64,000 nt of DNA from Saturnia japonica (GCA_033032175.1 CM065320.1:6634001-6698000), one strand, 5' to 3'; shown: positions 1-11,440, counted from the first letter of the stretch. Program-made: numbers and translations. The notes: generated from the sequence alone by a model not told the origin.

Positions 1-2
1 AA

Positions 3-149
3 GAAAATGTCGAAAAATAGTCAAGAAGTTTCGTTAAATGACATCTATAAGAAGATTGCAGCACTGAGTACTAAGATCGCGTCTCAGTCTGCGCTCATAG
101 ATACACAAAGCGTCAAAATTCAAGAACTTATTACCATCCACATGGTGTA
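3..149 (+). pseudogene. Fragment of a coiled-coil reading frame, probably retroelement ORF1
   Basis: The frame opening at base 1 reads without a stop up to the TAG at 148-150. It gives about 48 residues rich in Ile, Lys, Ser, Gln and Leu, with hydrophobic residues spaced as in a coiled coil (segments such as IYKKIAAL and SALIDTQSVKIQEL). Nothing else of the protein is in the window, and the frame ends where an unrelated repeated block begins at about 146. ORF1 proteins of non-LTR retrotransposons often carry such coiled coils, so that is the likeliest source. The assignment is an inference; it could also be part of any coiled-coil protein. Confidence 0.3.
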
Positions 150-233
150 GGCCTCTTGGGGATCCCGCCATGTAAAATAATGGGAACGCATCATACGACA
201 CAGTACCTCCACGGTGATGCGGAAATCTGTGTA
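146..233 (+). repeat. Dispersed repeat block, second copy at 30637-30715
   Basis: This ~88-base block starts GTAGGCCTCTTGGGGATCCC and ends near GCGGAAATCTGTGT. A clearly related block in the same orientation lies inside the long-TIR element at 30637-30715 (TAGGCCTACCGGGGATACC ... GTGGAAATGTGTGC). It abuts the end of the coiled-coil fragment here and the inner edge of a terminal repeat there. The family is unknown to me. Confidence 0.45.
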
Positions 234-535
234 AAAAAAAAAATGTGGTCGAATAATTGTTCAACATTTGATGTGAATTTCTTTTATAAATAATGAAACT
301 ATGAACTCTCAACAGGATATTCGCAGAGAATTAAGATTTAGCGTTTAAAATGAAGTAAAAAAGTAGAAGGGCTTTGTTAATTAAAGTGGATCATGAACTT
401 TCTTTGTGATTTTCGAAACTAATTAATTTAAAATTTATAGTGTCTATATATTTTGTAGCTGGTATCTACGTGGTAAAAGAAATATTGCTACCAAATTTCA
501 AATCTAGATTTAAGAATACCACCGTATTATACGCC

Positions 536-565
536 CAGCAAAGCGGGCGGGGGGGTAACGACTAG
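536..565 (+). repeat. Helitron-like 3' terminus
   Basis: The stretch has the form AAAGCGGGCGGGGGGGTAACG followed by CTAG at 562-565. This resembles the GC-rich tail and CTAG 3' end of lepidopteran Helitrons. The matching 5' end was not located. Confidence 0.45.
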
Positions 566-1879
566 TAATTTTATAAAATCTTACAGTCCAATATTGAAGG
601 TCTCATATAAAAAATTAACACCTCACGAGACAGTGTTTGATTTAAAGGATATGAACCAAGATCCAACGCCATAGCTGCTACGTCAGGTATCAATCAGTAC
701 AATCAACGCAATGTAGGTTGAGGGCAGAAACCACCGCCCTGGCGGCGGCTACCCGGGTGGTCGGCTTAGTGTTGCGGCGCCCTGGATATTCGGCGTTGAG
801 CAGGCTCGATGCAGGAACAATAATTCTCACAAGTGAAATTGATTCCATGAAAATAGAATTAAATAATGCATTTAATAAATAGCTCGGAATGAGACTTCCG
901 ACTCCTATATTCGTTTGGTACTTTTAAAATTATTATTGTTGGTAATAACTTTACCAAATAAAATATATAAATATCGATGATTATACTATTTTCGAATATT
1001 TCAAAAAATATCAGTTTTCACTATTCAAAAGTTTATCGTATATTGATAATCGTTTGAAATTACAAAAATGTTTTTGAATAGTAGAATTATAGGTAAATAA
1101 TGAAAACCTATGATTAAGAAAACATATTTTTATCTTTGCATATGTCCTTAAACTATCAGACGTAACAAAAATTGGCATGTTGACAGACCATTGTAAAGAA
1201 ACAATGTATTATAATTAAATATGATAAAATTATATGAAATTCTATATTAAAATAAAGTGATCGTATTATAAATGGTCTATGAAAGGAAAAATATATTAAC
1301 CTAACCGATGCCCTGGAAATTTGACAATAAACAAATATATAATATACACGAAAGTAATACAGGAAATACTAGGTAAATAGGACTATTAAGATAAATAGAA
1401 GCAGACCACATAGACCTAATAAAACAGTTGGTATATTTATTTTTCTATCGTATTCTGGAAAGTGTCTACAATATTCTTTTTTGTTGTAATGTGACTTTAT
1501 TTATTGTACTACTTTGTTCGAAGTTTTGTTGAACGGAAGTGACCATATCGTGTTCTTCGTTTAGTGTAGCTTGTAGGTCCAAAACGGGGCTGTTAGTAGT
1601 TATTATTGAAATCATCTGTATCTGATGGTAAGCAGTCATCCCCCTCGGTTATAAGTGTATTCTAATATCGATAGTAAATTTAGTACGCACCCAAAATTCT
1701 AATTTATTTATCTTCATTTATATAACGCTAAGGATTCAACCTGAAAGTGGAAAACACTCCAAAACGGAACAAGGCCGATACATCATCGTTCCGAGTAAGT
1801 AATGTTTGGTTAAACCTTTAAATGCATCAAATTATAATAAATTTACTTATTAAATAAAGTTTTAATATAAGTTTCCTAA
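566..1879. other. Gene-free stretch with a GC-rich block and one repeat scrap
   Basis: There is no coding potential. A GC-rich block of unknown origin lies at about 695-815 (GGCGGCGGCTACCCGGGTGG) in otherwise AT-rich DNA. At 1618-1650 the phrase CTGATGGTAAGCAGTCATC resembles a common lepidopteran SINE/LINE-derived repeat. The rest is AT-rich and unremarkable. Confidence 0.4.
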
Positions 1880-2171
1880 GGCTCCACACGATTGCATGAC
1901 GATTCCTGTTTAAAGTTTGTTGAAATTTTGAAAATGGAGAAAATTCAATTTTATGAAAATTTCAGGTGCGATTATTTTCTTTTCTTATGAGATATTCTCG
2001 AATGTCCAAGTTTTGCCCAGGGGTACAAACGATTGCACAACGATTCCCGTTTACAGTTTTGTGAAATTTTGAGAACTGACTAAATTCAGCCCTATTTCAT
2101 AAACACTTTTAAAGTGCGTTTATTTTTTTATCCTTTGCGATATTTTCAACATTCAAAGCATTTCCTGCGGG

Positions 2172-3600
2172 TACAAACGATTGCACGACGATTCCTGTTG
2201 AAAGTTTGTTGAAAATTTGAAAATTGAGAAAATTCAATTTTTCGAAAATTTCAGGTGCGATTATTTTCTTTTCTTATGAGATATTCTCGAATGTCCAAGT
2301 TTTGCCTAGGGGTACAAACGATTGCACAACGATTCCCGTTTACAGTTTTGTGAAATTTTGAGAATTGACTTAATCCAGCCCTATTTCCTAAACACTTTTA
2401 AAGTGCGTTTATTTTCTTATCCTTTGAGATATTTTCGAGATTCAAAGCATTTCCTGCGGGTACAAACGATTGCACGACGATTCCTGTTTAAAGTTTGTGG
2501 AAATTTTGAAAATTGAGAAAATTCAATTTTTCGAAAATTTCAGGTGCGATTATTTTCTTTTCTTATGAGATATTCTCGAATGTCCAAGTTTTGCCTAGGG
2601 GTACAAACGATTGCACAACGATTCCCGTTTACAGTTTTGTGAAATTTTGAGAATTGACTTAATCCAGCCCTATTTCCTAAACACTTTTAAAGTGCGTTTA
2701 TTTTCTTATCCTTTGAGATATTTTCGAGATTCAAAGCATTTCCTGCGGGTACAAACGATTGCACGACGATTCCTGTTTAAAGTTTGTGGAAATTTTGAAA
2801 ATTGAGAAAATTCAATTTTTCGAAAATTTCAGGTGCGATTATTTTCTTTTCTTATGAGATATTCTCGAATGTCCAAGTTTTGCCTAGGGGTACAAACGAT
2901 TGCACAACGATTCCCGTTTACAGTTTTGTGAAATTTTGAGAATTGACTTAATCCAGCCCTATTTCCTAAACACTTTTAAAGTGCGTTTATTTTCTTATCC
3001 TTTGAGATATTTTCGAGATTCAAAGCATTTCCTGCGGGTACAAACGATTGCACGACGATTCCTGTTTAAAGTTTGTGGAAATTTTGAAAATTGAGAAAAT
3101 TCAATTTTTCGAAAATTTCAGGAGCGAATATTTTCTTTTCTTTTGAGATATTCTCAAATGGCCAAGTTTTTCCTAGGGGTACAAACGATTGCACGGCGAT
3201 TTCTATTTAAGAAATTGGCGAATTGTTGAAAATTGAGAAAATTCTATTCTACTTTTTGAAAATTTCAAATGCGGTTATTTTCTTTTCTATTGAGATATTC
3301 TCAAATTTCAAAGTGTTTTCTAGGGGTACAAACGATTGCACGACGATCTCAGTACACTGACTTTCTATATATTGTAAATTCAATATCTTATAATTTTGAT
3401 TTTTTTTTAAAGTCCTGTAACTTTTTTGTGTTTTAAGATAGGCAAAAATTAAAAGAGGTACAAACGTGTGCAAGCTAAGTGGAATCTGAATCCGTTGGTA
3501 TAATTTTGATAACTCAAAGTGGGGTGCGGGTCAAATTTTGGAAATGCAATAACTTTTTTCAGTTTGGGTTAAAAACGAAAATGAAAAAGGTTCAAATGGG
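2172..3600 (+). repeat. Higher-order satellite unit, copy 1
   Basis: About ten ~144-base units, ending with an odd segment (3352-3600) that contains GTACAAACGTGTGCAAGC and CTCAAAGTGGGGTGCGGG. The same order recurs 1429 bases downstream. Confidence 0.85.
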
Positions 3601-5030
3601 TACAAACGATTGCACGACGATTCCTGTTGAAAGTTTGTTGAAAATTTGAAAATTGAGAAAATTCAATTTTTCGAAAATTTCAGGTGCGATTATTTTCTTT
3701 TCTTATGAGATATTCTCGAATGTCCAAGTTTTGCCTAGGGGTACAAACGATTGCACAACGATTCCCGTTTACAGTTTTGTGAAATTTTGAGAATTGACTT
3801 AGTCCAGCCCTATTTCCTAAACACTTTTAAAGTGCGTTTATTTTCTTATCCTTTGAGATATTTTCGAGATTCAAAGCATTTCCTGCGGGTACAAACGATT
3901 GCACGACGATTCCTGTTTAAAGTTTGTGGAAATTTTGAAAATTGAGAAAATTCAATTTTTCGAAAATTTCAGGTGCGATTATTTTCTTTTCTTATGAGAT
4001 ATTCTCGAATGTCCAAGTTTTGCCTAGGGGTACAAACGATTGCACAACGATTCCCGTTTACAGTTTTGTGAAATTTTGAGAATTGACTTAATCCAGCCCT
4101 ATTTCCTAAACACTTTTAAAGTGCGTTTATTTTCTTATCCTTTGAGATATTTTCGAGATTCAAAGCATTTCCTGCGGGTACAAACGATTGCACGACGATT
4201 CCTGTTTAAAGTTTGTGGAAATTTTGAAAATTGAGAAAATTCAATTTTTCGAAAATTTCAGGTGCGATTATTTTCTTTTCTTATGAGATATTCTCGAATG
4301 TCCAAGTTTTGCCTAGGGGTACAAACGATTGCACAACGATTCCCGTTTACAGTTTTGTGAAATTTTGAGAATTGACTGAATCCTGCCCTATTTCATAAAC
4401 ACTTTTAAAGTGCGTTTATTTTCTTATCCTTTTAGATATTTTCGAGATTCAAAGCATTTCCTGCGGGTACAAACGATTGCACGACGATTCCTGTTTAAAG
4501 TTTGTTAAAATTTAGAAAATTGAGAAAATTCAATTTTACGAAAATTTCAGGTGCGATTATTTTCTTTTCTTTTGAGATATCCTCAAATGTCCAAGTTTTT
4601 CCTAGGGGTACAAACGATTGCACGACGATTTCTTTTTAAGAAATTGGCGAATTGTTGAAAATTGAGAAAATTCTATTCTACTATATGAAAATTTCAAATG
4701 CGGTTATTTTCTTTTCTATGGAGATATTCTCAAATTTCAAATTGTTTTCTAGGGGTACAAACGATTGCACGACGGACTCAGTACATAGACTTTCTATATA
4801 TTGTAAATTAAATCTCTTATAATTTTTATTTTTTTAAAGTCCTGTAACTTTTTTGTGTTTTAAGATAGGCAAAAATTAAAAGAGGTACAAACGTGTGCAA
4901 GCTAAGTGGAATCTGAATCCGTTGGTATAATTTTGATAACTCAAAGTGGGGTGCGGGTCAAATTTTGGAAATGCAATAACTTTTTTCAGTTTGGGTTAAA
5001 AACGGAAATGAAAAAGGTTCAAATGGGTAC
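3601..5030 (+). repeat. Higher-order satellite unit, copy 2
   Basis: This repeats copy 1 with the same unit order and the same odd closing segment (4780-5030). A third, decayed version of the closing segment lies at about 5335-5590 (CTCAAAGTGGGGTGCTGG). Confidence 0.85.
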
Positions 5031-5714
5031 AAACGATTGCACGACAATTCTTGTTTAAAGATAGGCGAAATTTTGAAAATTATGAAAATTCATTTGTATG
5101 AAAAATTTCAGGTGCATTTATTTTCTTTTCTAATGTGATATTCTCAATGTTCAAAGTGTTTTCTAGGGGTATAAACGATTGCACGACGACTTTTATTTAG
5201 ATTTTTACGAAATGTTTAGAATTGACTAAATTCAGCACTTTTCACAAATATTTTTAAAGTGCGTTTATTTTCTTATTTTTTGGAATATTTTAATTATTGA
5301 AAGCGTTTCCTGAAGGCAAAAACTATTGCACGACAAACGCCGTTTACAGATTTTCTATATTTTGTAAAATAAGCCTGTTATAATTTTCTTAATTTTGAAC
5401 ACCCTGTAACTTTTTTGGCTTTGGAGATAAACAAAAATTAAAGGAGGTACAAACGTCTACAAGCAATTTAGAATCAGAATCCGTTAGCATAATTTTGATA
5501 TCTCAAAGTGGGGTGCTGGTCAAATTTTGAAAACGCAATAACTTTTTTCAGTTTGAGGTACAAACGAAAATGAAAGTGGTACAAACGGGTACAAACGAAG
5601 CACTATCGAATGGTAACATCAAATTATTTTTTTTGCAAAGTCGGGTGCCAGGTTCACATAGGTGGGCTAAGAACAAATAATATAATTATAATTTACTTCC
5701 CATGAAATATCAAA

Positions 5715-5753
5715 AGCATTTTGACGTGAACGAAGTGGGCGGGTACTAGCTAG
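5715..5753 (+). repeat. Helitron-like 3' terminus next to the satellite
   Basis: GTGAACGAAGTGGGCGGGTA runs into CTAGCTAG at 5746-5753, the form of a lepidopteran Helitron 3' end. It lies ~90 bases beyond the last satellite trace, so the array may be internal to a Helitron-like element. No 5' terminus was pinned down. Confidence 0.5.
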
Positions 5754-6299
5754 TTTTAAATAATATCAATTAATCTTTAATGATGATGAAAAATATAATA
5801 TGTAAGAAAACTCTATTCATTACCTTATACCTCTTCTCTATAGGGGCGGTGCGGGGCGAGGGCATCGAAGAGCGCTCAGTATTCAGAGTATCGCAAATGT
5901 AACTTTCGGTTCTTTTCATGGCTAAAGTATGTTGGCGGCCATCCATAATGGAATCGCCATTATTCTTGCCATTAATTCGCATGACCCCGGCTTCCGTGCA
6001 TTAGCGGGAAGCGACAAGGATGCCAATTGACGAAAGAGTCAACATATGATTAATATTCTTATTATTATGATTGAAATTTACAGAACTGTCAGCTTATTAG
6101 AAATATAGTCATTGTTACACACCCACAATAAAAATTTAAAGATTTTTACATCTAGCTCTCGAATATATTAAGTATAATCAAAAACCATATATAAATAGTA
6201 AGTGCCTACCTCATTTTTATATGTTTTAGCGTTTAGTTACAATGTGGTATCATGCTAACTTTGAGAAAAATGCGGGAGTGCAGTTGCCGAAACAAACAT
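5754..6299. other. Gene-free stretch
   Basis: A short GC-richer patch at 5835-6010 contains small open frames, but no recognisable protein, repeat or RNA. Confidence 0.35.
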
Positions 6300-6490
6300 T
6301 TTTAGGTGCTTGGCGACAGATTTTCACCTGGTCCATGGTAGCAAGCGTGGCGGATATAAAAAATAGCTCTACCATCGTACAATGGTTTCATCACGATGTT
6401 TTCCTTTACCGAAACCTAAGGCTCATTATAGTGATTCGAATTTCAAACACACCGATCGACACCGACATGCTACCACTGAGCCATCATTCA
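6300..6490 (-). repeat. tRNA-derived SINE
   Basis: Read on the minus strand, an A box TGGCTCAGTGG lies at 6473-6483 and a B-box-like ATTCGAATCAC at 6431-6441, at tRNA-promoter spacing. The body that follows (TTTCGGTAAAGGAAAACATC at about 6395-6415) resembles the tRNA-unrelated part of lepidopteran SINEs. The region also holds a 132-codon forward frame, which is incidental. Confidence 0.6.
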
Positions 6491-7689
6491 ACCTATAATA
6501 TAATAGATATATGTTTAATATACAGGTTTACTTTAGGTGTATATAAGTATTTATACCAGATGCATTCACAAGATAAACGAATAAAAGCTCTCAAAAACCT
6601 TTTAAAGATTATAATTATTTTTGTATCTATTTCAGGGTAATATATTTTTATCTTAACGAAGAACATACTATTTATATCTCGTAGACGTTTGTTCAACTTA
6701 ATACAAACAGTAATGAATTTGCTGAAAAATAAAACCGATTATTTCACAAGAAACGCGTAGATAAATAGGTAATTATTCTGCGCAGATAGCATAAAAATAA
6801 TCAAATAAGTGGCATGGGCATTACTCAAAGCTCGCTGCATTGCATCCAAGTGTCAGAATAGGATGCAAGATGTGAATTCTCCCTCACACCTAAAACCCCC
6901 TACACTCCCCCTTCCTGAAAGAAAAAGTCTCGAAAAACTAATTACAAGTTGTAATTGAAATTTTGCGTGTTATATAATCGGATACTTGAGCCGAGAGTAA
7001 TGTATAAATGCGCTGGGGAGATGAATGGACGACGTCGTGGGTGGATTGGATTGTTCGAGATAGGCGGCCCTTCACAAATTTTGGATTAAGCAACTTTGAT
7101 ATAATAATACTAAACAATATATTACAATTTGTAACTTTTTTAAACAACAAATTTAATAAAAATGTACAAAGGTTACTAACTTCCTTTTCCAATTACGAAT
7201 AGGTATTATACAAAACGATCCCTTTAAGCGATTGATATTAATGTACTTACATAAAATAAATCGTCAGTGTCGTAATAGTTACTTGAAAAGGTATTGCAGG
7301 TGTTCTACTGTACCACAAATGAAAGAAACCATGTCGTCTCTTGAAACAAGTATTTTAATTAAAGCCCCTCCGAAACCGCGCGAACAAAGACTATAACAAT
7401 AGCAATAATCTAGAAAGCGATCTAACTGTATAAACACGCGAATAATGCGCAATCAAAAGGGCAACGGGCAACCACTCGAGGGTTATGCAACTAGGGAGAA
7501 ACACCCTTCGGCACTCACCACTTTATTTGCCTCTTTCTTTCATTTTTTACGATTTACAATTATCATTGCTTCGTATCACAACTAACTTTTTTGTGTTATT
7601 TATTAAATAAATGTATACTGTCCGAGATATTTTAATAATAATAATAAATTAAGTAAACATTATATCAATAATAACATTATGAAACAACA
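6491..7689. other. Gene-free AT-rich stretch
   Basis: No repeat, RNA or coding region recognised. The short frames here have no protein-like features. Confidence 0.35.
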
Positions 7690-7766
7690 AAAGATTGTTT
7701 GTTTGTTTGAACGCGCTAATCTCTGGAACTACCGGTTAGATCTGAAAAATACATTTTGCCTTTACA
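7690..7766 (+). repeat. 5' fragment of a Helitron-like element
   Basis: GTTTGTTTGAACGCGCTAAT followed by CTGGAACTACCGG matches the 5' parts of the elements at 29117, 52262 and 61913. The rest is missing; an inverted Helitron end begins 5 bases later. Confidence 0.5.
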
Positions 7767-7771
7767 GCCTA

Positions 7772-8050
7772 CTAGCTGTGCCCGCGGCACCACTCGCGTG
7801 GACTCCAAAGTTACACTGTTTAGTTTAGATTAATTTATTTGCACAGAACAATAGCTATCTGCCAGTAAAAGACTCGTAAAAATCGGGATAATCGTTTCGG
7901 AGATTAGCCGGAACAATAAGAAAGAATTATTTTTAAAAATTGTTTTGAATTAAAGTACCATATATGTGTATACTTTCATATGCATTTAGTAAAAAACTGT
8001 TATTTTGAAATTACAAGCAGACACTTCAATTTTATTTATTTAAGTAGATT
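7772..8050 (-). mobile_element. Helitron-like element (short family 1)
   Basis: On the minus strand it ends in GCGGGCACAGCTAG (CTAG at 7772-7775). Its 5' side reads ATAAATAAAATTGAAGTGTC near 8040, shared with the copies at 11165, 13380-13797 and 35495. It has no coding capacity. A direct-orientation end (GGGCACAGCTAG) stands at 8256-8267, so a second copy with diverged internal DNA may fill 8051-8267. Confidence 0.6.
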
Positions 8051-8267
8051 TACTGAAAAAGATTGAGTTGTTGGGCCTATAACTTCACGGTACAACCATA
8101 AGGATCGGAGCAGTACCTTAACATGAACGTCAATCAATCTGGCAAGCTGTAGGCAAGAGTTTCAGAAGTGAGAACTACAATAGGCTCTAGACAGGTGCAT
8201 TGGAGGCAACGTGGTGGAGAGATGGTCGATTAAATTTTACACGGGTGAAAACGTAGGGCACAGCTAG

Positions 8268-9649
8268 TAATTAATATTTAATAAGTACTTTCACTTATTT
8301 TTATTAATTAAATTAATAAAATTTGTGCTTCTCTTGAATAATGACTGGAATTTATTTGTAGTATAACTAATTAAAGTTGTAATAATAAATGCTGGAAAAC
8401 ATATTAGGCACATTTTATCACGATATTATAGAATAACGTATTATAAAGCTTTTCGGTGAAACTAACTGTCGTATAAACAGGGGTGGCCAGTGGCCAACGG
8501 CGCGTAGTCGTCGAGAAATGGAAAAAGCATTAACGGATATGTCAGTGCCGCATCAACAGAGTGCCTGCTTTCTAATGCTGAATAAATACCATCTACCTCC
8601 GCACTTAGAGCCGTAAACCCTAGTAAAGATTGAGTACAGATGTCATAGAAGAGTTTATCCCAATTATGTTATGTTCATGTTATGTTTTGTTTACATAAAA
8701 AATATTCTAACATACAAACCTATAAGCTAAGGCACGACCTCGGTAAATATTTTTCAGCTTAGTCATAGTCAAAAGTCAAATCCGATTAATTTACTTATAA
8801 CAAAAGAAATAATTTATCAAGACTTTCTAAAATATTTAGTTGCCTAACAGCTAATTCAATTTAAATATTTAAAAAAGAATTATGTTTAGATTAAATTAGT
8901 GTTTCAAAGCAATATTGTATAAAATCAATATTTTAAAATACTTATTTAAACAAACGATATTAATACTTTTTAAATGATATTGTAACTTAATTTAAATAAT
9001 TCATGTATCGATTTACATATTACAATAATTATGTTACATATTATACTTTTTACATAGAAAAGACGAGGTGGCTGAATATCATATTATGGTATACCGACGT
9101 TGCATTCTACAGGTTTATATGTTTTTATTCTTTTTTAGACAAAACGTAAATTGGCACACGTCTTCTACTCTCGTTCGAGATATAGTATATTAGCATATTG
9201 TACTTAAGTTTTACAAAATTGTCATAACATAAATGGGTGAGTTTGTTCTACTTTCTATTTAAAGTCACATCATTGCGAATGTTTCGCCTATTTCAACTCC
9301 GGGATTAGAAGGATATTTTTAGGCGCCTACCAGACAGGCCTTTAGTTGAATATCTCAAGAGATTTTTAAATCTCAAAAAATTTGATAGATATTTATGTCA
9401 AATCAAGAATTTTATTTTATTTTATTAACAGTTGATGATTGAATATCGAAAAAAAACTGTAACGAGAGTTAAAAATGTGTTTAAAAATAAAATAAGATAA
9501 TTTAATGATATTGATTTATTTATTTAAAAATCCCTCAAAAATACAAAAGTGGAAAAAGTAATTGTTCATTTATTTAATTTTCAATATATTGTCAAATTGA
9601 GAAAAACAAATTTAAAAGTATAAAATGTTTTGTTAATAAATACAACAGA
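8268..9649. other. Gene-free AT-rich stretch
   Basis: No recognisable gene, repeat or RNA. Several long poly-A/T and AATAATA runs. Confidence 0.35.
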
Positions 9650-10060
9650 CGCTAACAATCATAGCGGGCAAACCATCTATAAGAGAAATGGATTGTTGTT
9701 ACTGACTTGGCTTAATTAAACAAGCCGGAGTCGACACTCAGACGCATAATACTGCTAATTAAACGCGGGTTTACAGAGATCCGAAAAAGAGCCACTCAAA
9801 CACGCTTAGCCGGTATTATTACAGTGTATTCAGGAGGCTCGGCAAACAGGCCCTCTCGCCGAGGGTGCTACTCTCAAGTTTCGCGTTTAATTAGACAGAT
9901 AGAGGCGCGGATGGGCCTTATTAGTATTGTCTACGGGGGCCCAATTAACACCAGGGAGGCGCCGTGGGTGGTTCCAAGTTCGTTTTAATAATCAAGGGAT
10001 ACCCTCAGCTTCGTTAGGCGAATAAAGGGATCGGGTGGCATCGATTATGTGCAGCGCAAG
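9650..10060. promoter_or_regulatory. TAATTA-rich high-complexity island, possible enhancer
   Basis: About 400 bases of unusually complex sequence for this region, with homeodomain-type cores CTTAATTAAAC (~9712), GCTAATTAAAC (~9756), TTTAATTAGA (~9888) and CCAATTAACA (~9941) between GC-richer words (CTCTCGCCGAGGGTG, GGGGGCCCAATTAAC). There is no reading frame and no transposon signature. Conserved insect developmental enhancers often look like this, but conservation cannot be judged here. Confidence 0.25.
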
Positions 10061-10137
10061 ATGTAGAGACTGGACATCCAAGAATTGTATAATTCCTCGA
10101 ATGCGAACTAATAATAGTAATAGTCAATAGAAAAGCA

Positions 10138-10330
10138 ATAATGGCTCAGTGGTGGCGTGTACGAATACGGCGTCAATCGACGTGAAGTCGAATCCCTACA
10201 AGGCGCTTGAGCTTTCGATAGAGGAGCTTATAGGTGTGTTCCGGCAGCTACCTTTCAGATCCAGTCTCCCCCACTAGGCATAGCGTGTTACCATGTTAGT
10301 CTAAATCGACACTTAACATCAGGTAAAATA
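10138..10330 (+). repeat. tRNA-derived SINE fragment
   Basis: It has an A box TGGCTCAGTGG at 10142-10152 and a B-box-like AGTCGAATCCC at 10185-10195. The body continues GCGCTTGAGCTTTCGATAGAG. A similar scrap (CCTGAGCTTTCGGTAAAGG) at 10557-10577 may belong to a second, decayed copy. It is not a tRNA gene because the anticodon and acceptor stems do not fold. Confidence 0.6.
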
Positions 10331-11164
10331 GTGAATAAAAACACTAAAACCTATAAAAAATACGATTACAAGCCATAATATACCAGTGCTATTTATAACT
10401 CAGTTAAACCAACGCAGGAGAAGAGGAGTCGAATTTATAATATGTTCTGCTTAACAATATAGATGAGCTTTTTTGTTTGAAATATTAACTAGGTACCTAA
10501 TACACTAAGCACTAAGTATTTATTCCCTAAAATTAAATTTCAATACTCATCTTTCGCCTGAGCTTTCGGTAAAGGAAACTATCGTAATAAAATCATAGCA
10601 TATAATTAAGTAAGGGATTTTCTAATATGTTTGTCTGGCTAGCTACAATTCCCCAATTAATAATCCCCAAATAAATTAAAAGTATATATTCTGGAAACTG
10701 TATTTGAGAGCCAGTTAGCGTGTTACTATCTTGAAACACATCGTTATCACTTCACATCATCAAATAGAATTGGGATCAAAGATTAAAAAACCTTTTTTTA
10801 TTTATAATATGTATAGGATTGATAAATATGCGGTCATATGCGTTCGTGTGTGAGCACTAATTGTACTAAGTTAATTTTGTTCCGATGAAACGTGCATATT
10901 AGAATGTCGTAAACTCAGTTTACTGTAACGACACGAGTGAATTAAATATAATTTAAAAAAAATTTAATTGTAGTATGTATGAAGACCAGGTTTAAAAATG
11001 CACGTTAGTGCTGTTTTTTTTTTTACATTATACTTCATCTTTGTGTTTAATGTTGACAGCTATGTGGGATGTATGGGTAATAGGTTTAAGACCAAAATAA
11101 TATCAAGCGATATTGACGATATCTATATCGATATATCAGCTTTATAAGATATAGATATTTTACA
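10331..11164. other. Gene-free AT-rich stretch
   Basis: Besides the SINE scrap at 10557-10577, only AT-rich DNA. At 11108-11160 there is a self-complementary run of GATATC/TATCGATATA words. Confidence 0.35.
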
Positions 11165-11440
11165 TCTTCTATACAAAAAAAAAATTTGAAGTGTCTGTTT
11201 GTAACTTCAAAATAACAGTTTTTTGCATATGGAATTTTATAAGGTACCTACCTAAAAGAAAAAAAAAGTATAAAATTTGTACCTCTCTCGCTATCTCTGT
11301 GTTTGTTCCGACTATTCTCCAATACAGTTGAATCGATTTTGACGCGACTTTCACTGATATTATAAAGAATAACTTAAGCTACTTTTATTTTAGAAAAATA
11401 ATTAGAGTTCCGGGCTAATAAAATAAACTAGAGTAGGAGT
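11165..11440 (+). mobile_element. Helitron-like element fragment (family 1)
   Basis: It starts TTCTATACAAAAAAAAAATT then GAAGTGTCTGTTTGTAAC, the family-1 5' end. It continues with the internal CGATTTTGACGCGACTTTCACT and CTTAAGCTACTTTTATTTTA, which match 35640-35715. The 3' end is not preserved. A GC-rich patch (11443-11540) follows. Confidence 0.5.

Larger units (their letters stand above)
1880..5625 (+). repeat. Satellite array: ~144-base units in 289-base dimers, ~1429-base higher-order unit
   Basis: The word TACAAACGATTGCAC recurs at 2024, 2172, 2313, 2461, 2602, 2750, 2891, 3039, 3180, 3327, 3601, 3742, 3890, 4031, 4179, 4320, 4469, 4609, 4757 and 5031, with variants near 1886, 3452, 4886, 5171, 5319, 5446, 5555 and 5577. 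Spacing alternates 148 and 141, so two subtypes (one with CACGACGATTCCTG, one with CACAACGATTCCCG) form a 289-base dimer. Offsets of 1429 between 2172 and 3601, and between 2313 and 3742, show a larger duplicated block. Units in the middle are nearly identical while those at both edges are diverged, the usual pattern of arrays homogenised by unequal crossing-over or gene conversion. The identical 64-codon frames at 2322, 2611, 2900, 3751 and 4040 are by-products of the repeat. Confidence 0.95.

Noticed and set aside
34..312. 92-codon reverse frame
   Set aside because: It overlaps the repeated block and the opposite-strand coiled-coil fragment; no domain or sensible composition.
2322..4234. 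Five near-identical 64-codon frames (2322, 2611, 2900, 3751, 4040)
   Set aside because: They recur every 289 bases because the satellite does. No protein features, and the frame depends on the repeat phase.
1880..5625. CRISPR array
   Set aside because: Units are ~144 bases with no short-repeat/unique-spacer alternation, and the sequence is eukaryotic.
6242..6640. 132-codon forward frame
   Set aside because: It runs through an inverted SINE and then AT-rich DNA; incidental.
10138..10205. tRNA gene
   Set aside because: Same reasoning: tRNA-like promoter head of a SINE, no complete cloverleaf.
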